A DNA stretch of 59,243 bases, from the NCBI GenBank assembly GCA_036961445.1, contig JBALVO010000010.1, forward strand, positions 1-59,243. Direction: 5' to 3'. A program made the translations under genes and the position numbers. Positions within the stretch are counted from its first letter, which is position 1. Every line of letters starts with the position of its first letter. Origin of the DNA: JBALVO01 sp036961445 (GTDB taxonomy: Bacteria > Pseudomonadota > Gammaproteobacteria > Pseudomonadales > Halieaceae). The notes under the pieces are model-generated. The model had not been told where the DNA came from and did not search any database. It saw only the letters and a program-made list of their open reading frames with translations. Below, one piece after another: positions 24,616-31,359 of the stretch.

Positions 24616-24735
24616 ATGAGACAATTTATCCGATTACTTTGCCAAGCCCTGGAAAACCCCAGCGGATCGAGCTGGAATGTCTATCTTATAGTGGCTCAGA
24701 TCATGCGCCCAAGTGATACTCGTCACATGCTGTAG
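24616..24735 (+). CDS. Possible small protein, 39 residues
   Basis: A short ORF with a good ribosome site, AAGGA at 24604-24608, seven bases before the ATG. It begins MRQFIRLLCQALENPSG and continues with a moderately hydrophobic stretch SSWNVYLIVAQIM, which could be membrane-associated. The 3' end overlaps the convergent ABM-domain gene by 13 bases. I do not recognise the family. The evidence is the ribosome site and amino-acid composition only. Confidence 0.4.
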   Translation: MRQFIRLLCQALENPSGSSWNVYLIVAQIMRPSDTRHML

Positions 24736-25040
24736 TCACGTTCGACCTTTGCTATGCGTGTTTTGTAGTTCGAATACCACCGTTCTCGGCCCAGGCGCTG
24801 TGCCATCAGGTGTTCGGTGTTCGCTTTCCAGTTCCTGATTGATTCCAGGTCTGTCCAGTAGGAAACCGTAATGCCCAGTCCTTCATTGGCGGATTCTACG
24901 CCCAGGAAGCCAGGTTGTAATGCGGCGAGGTCGAGCATTCTTTGAGCCATATCAATGTAGCCACTATCTTGGTCCGTTCTCAATGAAGAGAAAATGACGG
25001 CGTAGTAAGGGGGCTCAGGTGTCGTTGCAAGCAGTGGCAT
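24723..25040 (-). CDS. ABM-domain (antibiotic biosynthesis monooxygenase-like) protein
   Basis: Small cytoplasmic protein of 105 residues with one ferredoxin-like ABM domain: YYAVIFSSLRT near residue 13, AQRMLDLAALQPGFLGVESA, and GITVSYWTDLESIRNWKAN with the conserved W/W pair, then HLMAQRLGRERWYSNY. Relatives include cofactor-free monooxygenases and heme-degrading or stress proteins, so the reaction is unknown. It lies downstream of the PQQ dehydrogenase gene on the same strand, with 86 bases between them. Confidence 0.85.
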   Translation of the reverse strand: MPLLATTPEPPYYAVIFSSLRTDQDSGYIDMAQRMLDLAALQPGFLGVESANEGLGITVSYWTDLESIRNWKANTEHLMAQRLGRERWYSNYKTRIAKVERDYSM

Positions 25041-25126
25041 GAAAGTTCCTCTTTTTGCACCAGATCCTGGTCGGCTTGGAGCACTGGAGCATTCTTTTAT
25101 TGTCTAGGCGGTGCGCCGGTTATTAG

Positions 25127-27094
25127 TCATTCACCCAAAGAAAACGCAACCAGGTAAGCACCATCGGCCGATGGCAAGCCCCAGTGGCCGCCTGCCGCTA
25201 TTACCACATACTGCTTGCCGGTTTTGTTGAGTCGGTAGGACATGGGCGTGGCTATGCCCGCTTCGGGCAGACGGCCTTTCCATAGTTCCTTGCCAGTTTT
25301 TGTGTCAAAAGCTCGCAAGTGATGATCCGGTGTAGATGCTATAAATATCAGGCCGCCATCTGTCATCATTGGTCCACCCAGAGTGGGTGCTCCCCTAAAA
25401 AATCGACCGATCACCGGGACCATATCCTGCATGGTTCCCAGTGCTACCTCCCAGTTGATGTCACCTGTGCTCAAATCAACAGATACCAGTGTGCCCAGCG
25501 GTGTGCCATTACAGGGGAAGCCAATGGAAGAAAGTAGCGGCTCAGATAATACGCAGTAGTCGGTGCCATTTTGCGGGCGATAGGACTTTCGCTTATGTTC
25601 GTGTTCACTGCATTCTTCCCGCGGAATCAGTTTGACCACCATGGGTAGTCGGGATGTATTCAGTACGATAGCGTTGCGTTTCTGGTCCAGTGCGGGTGAA
25701 CCCCAGTTATTGCCTCCCAGTGGACTGGGGTACATGAGGGTGCCTTGCGTCGACAGCGGCGTAAAAATGCCCTCATCGCGAATTTTAGCGAGTTGATCAG
25801 CGCAGGATGTGTCCAATGGGGTAAATTGGAATAGCTTCTCGCCGCGCAAACCATAAGGGTGCAGTGGCACTGGCTTGACCGGGAATGGCTGGGTGGGGGA
25901 TAAGTATTCACCAGGGACCAGGCCTTCCTGCGGCACTGGCCGTTCTTCCACGGGAAACAGCGGCTCACCCGTTAGCCGATTGAGGAAGAACAGGTGTCCC
26001 ATTTTGGTGGGTTGTGCTAATGCCGGAATTTTCTCCCCGTCTCTATCAAACTCGAAGAGGGTGGGTTGGGACGGCGTATCATAGTCCCAGATGTCGTGGT
26101 GCACCATTTGAAAATTCCAAACGACTTTACCCGTGTCGCCGTCAAGCGCCACCACTGAGCTGGAGAAATAGTCAAAATTCTTTTCACGGTGGCCGCCATA
26201 GTAATCAGCTGAGGTATTGCCGGTGGGTAGATAGACGAGGTTGTGCTGCGTGTCGACGGAAATAATGGACCATACATTGGTGGTGCCACGGGCAAATTGT
26301 TGGTCAGCTGGCGCACTTTTATTCAGCGCCTGACCCGGTGGTAGTGGATCCCAGTACCAGGCCAATTTCCCGGTAAGAACATCGTAGGCGCGCACTACGC
26401 CACCGGGCACCTGTACCCGCGCGCTGTCTACAATGAAGGCGCCGATGATGATTTTGTTGTTGAGAATGGCCGGTGGTGAGGTGACTGAATATTCATAGGG
26501 ATGGTGATCCCCCAGTCCTTGTGCAAGATCTACGGTGCCGCCATCGCCGAAACTTTCACACGGTTTTCCTGTTTTGGCGTCCAGTGAAATTAATCGGCCA
26601 TCCAGGGTGCCAAATATAATTCTGCTGGAACAGGCACTGTCGTCGGGATTGGCGGATTGCCAGCTACTTACGCCGCGACAGTGGGCGAGAAGTTCTTTCT
26701 CTTGTTCGACACCAGGATCATAGGACCAGCGCTCCACTCCAGTTGCCGGATCCAGGGCAATCACCCGGTTAAACGGACTGCACAAATACAGTGTTTCCTG
26801 AAACAGAATGGGGGTGACCTGGAAACCGCTGGGTGGTGAGGGAATATCCCCTTCCAGGGTCTCTACGAGCATGTCTCCTGCGGCGCGAAAGTCGGGGGTT
26901 TGGAACACCCAGGCCTGCTCAAGTTTGGAAATATTTCCTGCAGTTATCTGGCTGGCACTGGAGAAGTGCCCGCCACCGGGGCTGCCGCCGTAAGCGGGCC
27001 AACTATCAGCCGGGCTGGAAGGTGCGGCGCTGTGAGCAGCGAAGCTGACAATGGCGAGGCAAATTAAGATACCTGAAAATAGACGCGCTAGCAT
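25127..27094 (-). CDS. PQQ-dependent dehydrogenase, periplasmic
   Basis: Quinoprotein of 655 residues with a cleavable signal peptide (LICLAIVSFAAHSAA) and an eight-bladed propeller pattern: repeated ALDPATGVERWSYDP, SLDAKTGKPCESFGD, ALDGDTGKVVWNFQ and AFDTKTGKELWKGRL. HCRGVSSWQ, WNFQMVHHDIWDYDTPSQPT and the C-terminal GKQYVVIAAGGHWGLPS follow glucose/quinate-type dehydrogenases. It lacks the five-helix membrane domain of Gcd, so electrons would have to pass to a soluble or separate carrier. No pqq biosynthesis genes are present in the window. The substrate could be a sugar, polyol or cyclic acid. Confidence 0.9.
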   Translation of the reverse strand: MLARLFSGILICLAIVSFAAHSAAPSSPADSWPAYGGSPGGGHFSSASQITAGNISKLEQAWVFQTPDFRAAGDMLVETLEGDIPSPPSGFQVTPILFQETLYLCSPFNRVIALDPATGVERWSYDPGVEQEKELLAHCRGVSSWQSANPDDSACSSRIIFGTLDGRLISLDAKTGKPCESFGDGGTVDLAQGLGDHHPYEYSVTSPPAILNNKIIIGAFIVDSARVQVPGGVVRAYDVLTGKLAWYWDPLPPGQALNKSAPADQQFARGTTNVWSIISVDTQHNLVYLPTGNTSADYYGGHREKNFDYFSSSVVALDGDTGKVVWNFQMVHHDIWDYDTPSQPTLFEFDRDGEKIPALAQPTKMGHLFFLNRLTGEPLFPVEERPVPQEGLVPGEYLSPTQPFPVKPVPLHPYGLRGEKLFQFTPLDTSCADQLAKIRDEGIFTPLSTQGTLMYPSPLGGNNWGSPALDQKRNAIVLNTSRLPMVVKLIPREECSEHEHKRKSYRPQNGTDYCVLSEPLLSSIGFPCNGTPLGTLVSVDLSTGDINWEVALGTMQDMVPVIGRFFRGAPTLGGPMMTDGGLIFIASTPDHHLRAFDTKTGKELWKGRLPEAGIATPMSYRLNKTGKQYVVIAAGGHWGLPSADGAYLVAFSLGE

Positions 27095-27283
27095 GCCCGG
27101 CTTCCTTGTTGTATTGCTATCCAGAGGTCAAGCTTAACACCTGCTGGTCGTGGGATCGTGTCTATTAGCTGCTGTATTTAAGGTCCACACGAGCATGCAA
27201 ACGTGGCCCTATCGGTGGTATATTATGCGCCCTTGAATTCTCGGGATAAGTTCCCGTATCACTACAAGCAACCGGATTAGGAA

Positions 27284-28348
27284 ATGACAGCGACTACAGA
27301 CGATCTTCGCATCCAGAAGACCACTGAATTGATTTCCCCTGAACAGCTGATTGCTGACATAAAGGTCAGCGCTACTGCAGCGGAAACGGTAGCGACAGCG
27401 CGCCAGACCATACACAGTATTTTAGCGGGAGAGGATGACCGTTTGCTGGTTATTGTCGGTCCCTGTTCTATACACGACCCGGCAGCGGCTCGCGAATATG
27501 CCGCTGACTTAAAGCAAGCTGCTGATGCTTTGCGCGATGATATTTTTGTCGTCATGCGCGTGTATTTTGAAAAACCGCGCACTACTGTCGGTTGGAAAGG
27601 CCTGATTAATGATCCCGATCTCGATAATACGTTCCAGATTACCAAGGGCTTGCACCTGGCCCGGCAGTTGCTGCTTGACCTGGCCGATATGGGTCTGCCA
27701 GCAGGTACCGAATACCTGGACTTGATTAGCCCCCAGTACTACGCAGATTTTATCTCCTGGGGTGCCATTGGGGCACGTACCACAGAAAGCCAGACACATC
27801 GGGAGTTGTCTTCTGGCTTGTCCTGTCCGGTGGGCTTTAAGAACGCGACCGATGGTGACATCCAGGTGGCCATTGATGCGATCAAGTCGGCTTCCCAGCC
27901 GCACAATTTTTTATCGGTAACCAAGCAGGGCCATTCAGCCATTTTCCAAACCGCCGGGAATGAGGATTGTCATATCATTCTGCGCGGTGGAAAACTGCCC
28001 AACTACGACATGTTCTCGGTAGAAGATGCCGATGCCATGTTGACCAAAGCGGGTCTGCCCTCGCGCATTATGATTGATGCAAGCCACGCTAATAGTCGCA
28101 AGATTCCCGCGCGTCAGATCGATGTGGCCAGCGATATTGCCACTCAGGTCGCCCGTGGTAGTCGCAGCATTTTCGGCATCATGGTGGAGAGTAATCTGGT
28201 AGAGGGGCGCCAGAATGTGGTGGACGGACAGCCCCTGGTTTACGGACAGAGTATTACTGATGCCTGCATTAGCTGGACTGACACAGAGTCTTTACTGCAG
28301 GAACTGGCCACGGCAGTGCGATTGCGCCGCGAGCAATCCAGGAGTTAA
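27284..28348 (+). CDS. 3-deoxy-7-phosphoheptulonate (DAHP) synthase, class I
   Basis: Cytoplasmic enzyme of 354 residues that condenses phosphoenolpyruvate and erythrose-4-phosphate, the first step of aromatic amino acid synthesis. The family motifs are intact: LLVIVGPCSIHDPAAAREYA, FEKPRTTVGWKGLINDP, SQTHRELSSGLSCPVGFKN, and DASHANSRK in the C-terminal half. It belongs to the AroF/AroG/AroH group; which amino acid inhibits it cannot be told. A start preceded by AGGAA is used. The next gene starts two bases after its stop, so they are co-transcribed. Confidence 0.94.
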   Translation: MTATTDDLRIQKTTELISPEQLIADIKVSATAAETVATARQTIHSILAGEDDRLLVIVGPCSIHDPAAAREYAADLKQAADALRDDIFVVMRVYFEKPRTTVGWKGLINDPDLDNTFQITKGLHLARQLLLDLADMGLPAGTEYLDLISPQYYADFISWGAIGARTTESQTHRELSSGLSCPVGFKNATDGDIQVAIDAIKSASQPHNFLSVTKQGHSAIFQTAGNEDCHIILRGGKLPNYDMFSVEDADAMLTKAGLPSRIMIDASHANSRKIPARQIDVASDIATQVARGSRSIFGIMVESNLVEGRQNVVDGQPLVYGQSITDACISWTDTESLLQELATAVRLRREQSRS

Positions 28349-28350
28349 GC

Positions 28351-29208
28351 ATGTATCTGGGATTCAGCTCTATGAATACGGCGGATGACCCCGCCCCGGG
28401 CCTACTGGCAACGACCCTGGAGCAGGCTGGCTTTGAATCACTGTGGTATGGCGAACACAGCCACATCCCGGTATCGCGTCGTACGCCCTATCCCGCGGGA
28501 GGGGACCTGCCCGAACCTTACAAAAAAATGATGGATCCCTATGTGTCGTTGATGGCTGCCGCTGCGGCCACCACCGAGTTAAAGTTGGGCACAGGGATTG
28601 CCTTGCTAATGGAACGGGAACTGCTCTCGCAGGCCAAGACCATCGGCACTCTTGATCGCCTGTCCAATGGCCGCCTTATCATTGGTTGCGGAGTCGGCTG
28701 GAATGAAGAGGAGTTTGAGAACGCCACCACGCTGCCCTGGAAGCGGCGTTACCTGGCACTGAAGGAAACAGTGCTGGCCCAACGCGCATTGTTCACCGAT
28801 GCCGAACCGGAGTATCACGGTGAGCTAATTGACTTCGACCCGGTATGGTTTGAGCCCAAGGCCACGCGTCCCGGCGGTCCACCCGTTGTTTTTGGTGCGA
28901 TGGGCCCACTTGGGGTAAAGCATGCTGCGCAGTGGGCCGACGGTTGGATGCCGGTAGATGTGGCCATGCCGGATGTGGCCCGGGGTATCGCGGATTTTCG
29001 CCGGCAGGTGACTGAATATGACCGCAACCCGGATGAGGTGGAGATTACCCTGGTGGTAATGTCACCGGTAACGGCAGACTTGCTCAAGGGTTACCGTGAT
29101 ATGGGGGTTGATCGCTGCAATATCGGGGTGGGGATGGAGAACTGGGACAAGCCTGACATTGTTATGCCGATGATAGAGCAGTTTTCTAAAATTATCCCTG
29201 AACTCTGA
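28351..29208 (+). CDS. LLM-class flavin/F420-dependent oxidoreductase
   Basis: Luciferase-like TIM-barrel oxidoreductase of 285 residues. Conserved features are LATTLEQAGFESLWYGEHSH at residues 16-35, ATTELKLGTGIALL, LSNGRLIIGCGVGWNEEEF, and PPVVFGAMGPLGVKHAAQWADGW (shown only as family pattern). It matches the TIGR03619-type family that is annotated as F420-dependent; gammaproteobacteria usually lack F420, so FMN may be the real cofactor. AGGAG precedes the ATG, two bases after the DAHP synthase stop, suggesting a shared transcript. The substrate is unknown. Confidence 0.86.
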   Translation: MYLGFSSMNTADDPAPGLLATTLEQAGFESLWYGEHSHIPVSRRTPYPAGGDLPEPYKKMMDPYVSLMAAAAATTELKLGTGIALLMERELLSQAKTIGTLDRLSNGRLIIGCGVGWNEEEFENATTLPWKRRYLALKETVLAQRALFTDAEPEYHGELIDFDPVWFEPKATRPGGPPVVFGAMGPLGVKHAAQWADGWMPVDVAMPDVARGIADFRRQVTEYDRNPDEVEITLVVMSPVTADLLKGYRDMGVDRCNIGVGMENWDKPDIVMPMIEQFSKIIPEL

Positions 29209-29260
29209 GCTTTAAGGGTTTCTAGCTTCGATTCCGCCGCAACTATACGGTCTTTCACCC

Positions 29261-29326
29261 CAGGACACGCCACAAGTACATCCATGTAGGCTCGGCGGCG
29301 GCCGTCCATGGCCGCCGACGGTCCTG
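29261..29326. repeat. Structured intergenic repeat, three-way-junction fold
   Basis: Outer arms CAGGAC (29261-29266) and GTCCTG (29321-29326) enclose two hairpins. The first is TACAT-CC-ATGTA at 29277-29288. The second is a GC-rich 8-base stem, CGGCGGCC and GGCCGCCG, with a 6-base loop, at 29296-29317. The whole folds as a three-way junction and sits about 50 bases after the LLM gene. Its compact nested symmetry suggests a dispersed intergenic repeat rather than a simple terminator, since no T-run follows. Confidence 0.55.
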
Positions 29327-29430
29327 CTGTGACAGGCCGTCTAGTCGCGGCTACCTTGCGCAGTATGCGTCGAAGTGCTCTCGCTGTAGCCCTATTCCAG
29401 CCTTAGCAGTTCTCGGATCTGAGCCGGGGG

Positions 29431-29705
29431 TGCCTGATAGCTGATTTCAGGACCGTGCGAGGCAGGACGCCGAGCCCGAGCCCCCATGGANNNNNNNNNN
29501 NNNNNNNNNNNNNNNNNNNNNNNNNNNNNNNNNNNNNNNNNNNNNNNNNNNNNNNNNNNNNNNNNNNNNNNNNNNNNNNNNNNNNNNNNNGATAGCTGAT
29601 TTCAGGACCGTGCGAGGCAGGACGCCGAGCCCGAGCCCCCATGGAGAGCCTGCCCCGCTTTATGGGTATGGGTTCACGGCGGGTCGTGGAATCAGCTATC
29701 AGGCA
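29431..29705. repeat. Terminal-inverted-repeat element around an assembly gap
   Basis: Inverted ends TGCCTGATAGCTGATT (29431-29446) and AATCAGCTATCAGGCA (29690-29705) match perfectly over 16 bases. Inside, exactly the same 55 bases (29436-29490 and 29591-29645) flank the run of N. If the two copies are one sequence, the element is about 120 bases long with a long imperfect hairpin, like a MITE or REP-type repeat. If the copies are real, it is a tandem array. No coding region is credible here. Confidence 0.7.
29491..29590. other. Assembly gap flanked by identical 55-mers
   Basis: One hundred N bases lie between two exact 55-base copies. A shared end of exactly 55 bases is what de Bruijn-graph contigs built at k=55 show, so the gap may have zero or negative true length or hide a collapsed repeat. 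Confidence 0.95.
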
Positions 29706-29732
29706 TTCCCGGCGGATCGCTGGCACATAATC

Positions 29733-31202
29733 CTACTTCTTACGAGACCGCTCCCGCGCCGCCGTCATCTGGTCAAGGTAGGTCAACATTTCCATATTAT
29801 TGGTATCTGGATGCATGATGCGCGCCCGGTATACATCAAATACCAGCTCCTGCACCTCGGCATCGTCCGGTCTGGCGTAGAACAACCAGTCCGTCAGGTG
29901 TGATGCCAACCGGATGTCCTGTCCGATCAGTCCACGTGCATAAGTGGTTATCGTCGGAATATTGCCCCCGGCCAGTTCTATGATCATATTGCCCTGATCT
30001 TCCATGGAGGCGGGCGTCCAGTGTGAGGGAACGTCATCCCACCAGCCGGTATACTTCTTCATTACCATCTTGGATATATCGCTGGGTGAAACGTACTGCT
30101 CGTTCAGGGTTGGATGGGTCGCCAGATGCTCCGGCAGTTGCACTGAGGCATAGATAAGGTCCTTGCGCTTGCCTGAGTTCAAACCTTCAATGGTGAAGTC
30201 TACGATGTACTGCAGCGCCTCAGCCAGAACACTGAAATTTTCAACAATAACCGCAGTATCGATGATCGCTGCACCGTGGGCAGGCAGTAGGATTTGCGGC
30301 TTCAATGAGGCCATTTCCTCCAGTGCCACTACCCAGTCTTCCACGTGGCGCTGAAAGCGTTTACCGTTGCCCGCGTTGGGCAAAAAGCCCTGGTAGTAGT
30401 CGGCGCTGGCCAGGGCACCACGGCCGGGTACCCAGACATACAGCTGGTCATCGGTCTCGCCCTTGTGGTGTTGTAGAACGAAGGTCTCACCTCCGATCTC
30501 GAGCTCGAGACGGTCGCTGAAATAGCGGGTGGGCCACACCAGGTCGGTCTCGGAGGCGGGCAGTTGCTCCTCGGGCTGGCTCATGTATTTGGCCAGGGAG
30601 CCGCGCAGTCGGATATAGCGATGGAAGCGAGGCTCAAGCAACTCGTGAGCGATGATCTGCGGCTTCTCGCCGGCCTCCATAATGGCCCATGTGCCATAGG
30701 CGTGATCAACATGGCCGTGGGTGTAGATGATGGTGTGAATGGGCATGTCGCTGACTGAGCGAATGGCGTCCAGGATGGCCGGCCCGGCCGGCCCCATGCC
30801 AGTATCGACAAGGACTATACCTTCATCTGTTTCAAAGAATGCGGCGTTAACAATAGGCATACGGATAAGGTAACTGCGCGGTCCGACCTCTATCACGCTG
30901 GTCTTTTTGCGCACGTCGGCTATGGCATCCTCGGTGCGACCGAACATGTTTTGTGCCGCGGACAGGGAAAATTCTCCACCAAAGGCGCCACCTTCCATAA
31001 TGCGCTCGATCATCTGTGGATTCTCCGCCAGCACCATGGTGCGGGTTTCAATATCCGCACTGTTAGCGACAACTTCAATGGCCCTGCTGCTGGCGCTCTT
31101 GGCGGTTGAGCGTGCTACATCAGCTATTCTGGTATCGGCCAGTAGCATGCCGATTAATACAAAGAGGGCGGCGAAAACTGCATAACCCAATAATTTTTTC
31201 AT
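29733..31202 (-). CDS. Alkylsulfatase-like metallo-beta-lactamase-fold hydrolase
   Basis: Protein of 489 residues with an N-terminal membrane anchor or signal (LLGYAVFAALFVLIGMLLAD), so the enzyme faces the periplasm. The metallo-beta-lactamase core begins SYLIRMPIVNAAFFETDEG. The metal motif THGHVDHAYG lies near residue 160, and HHKGETDDQLYVW and LLPAHGAA follow. The next part, YIVDFTIEGLNSGKRKDLIY through KKYTGWWDDVPSHWTPAS, matches the alkylsulfatase dimerisation domain. The C-terminal SCP2-like domain of SdsA-type enzymes appears absent. A TonB receptor gene lies just upstream on the same strand, beyond a terminator. Confidence 0.85.
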   Translation of the reverse strand: MKKLLGYAVFAALFVLIGMLLADTRIADVARSTAKSASSRAIEVVANSADIETRTMVLAENPQMIERIMEGGAFGGEFSLSAAQNMFGRTEDAIADVRKKTSVIEVGPRSYLIRMPIVNAAFFETDEGIVLVDTGMGPAGPAILDAIRSVSDMPIHTIIYTHGHVDHAYGTWAIMEAGEKPQIIAHELLEPRFHRYIRLRGSLAKYMSQPEEQLPASETDLVWPTRYFSDRLELEIGGETFVLQHHKGETDDQLYVWVPGRGALASADYYQGFLPNAGNGKRFQRHVEDWVVALEEMASLKPQILLPAHGAAIIDTAVIVENFSVLAEALQYIVDFTIEGLNSGKRKDLIYASVQLPEHLATHPTLNEQYVSPSDISKMVMKKYTGWWDDVPSHWTPASMEDQGNMIIELAGGNIPTITTYARGLIGQDIRLASHLTDWLFYARPDDAEVQELVFDVYRARIMHPDTNNMEMLTYLDQMTAARERSRKK

Positions 31203-31309
31203 CAGTCTATTCCTGCGTGTGTTCGGGGTATCTAACAGATTTTGAAGTTTAACCGCTGTCCCGGTGATGCCTATGACGTGTGCGGTCTGATTTCAATGAT
31301 TTTACTGAC

Positions 31310-31338
31310 AAAAAAAGGGCGGCCCGAAAGCCGCCCTT
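31310..31338 (-). terminator. Rho-independent terminator after TonB receptor gene
   Basis: Read on the minus strand, a 9-base stem (AAGGGCGGC and GCCGCCCTT) with a 6-base loop is followed by a run of T residues. It begins 22 bases after the receptor stop and separates the receptor from the metallo-hydrolase gene. Confidence 0.93.
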
Positions 31339-31359
31339 GAAGTATTTCAAGGTTATTCC

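Noticed and set aside
27198..27226. Promoter for DAHP synthase with -10 TATTAT at 27221
   Set aside because: The -10 is good but no acceptable -35 is found at 16-18 bases, so no promoter is listed.
29403..29726. 107-codon minus-strand ORF across the N gap
   Set aside because: It is made of the repeat element and Ns, with the same peptide encoded on both sides of the gap, and is not a gene.
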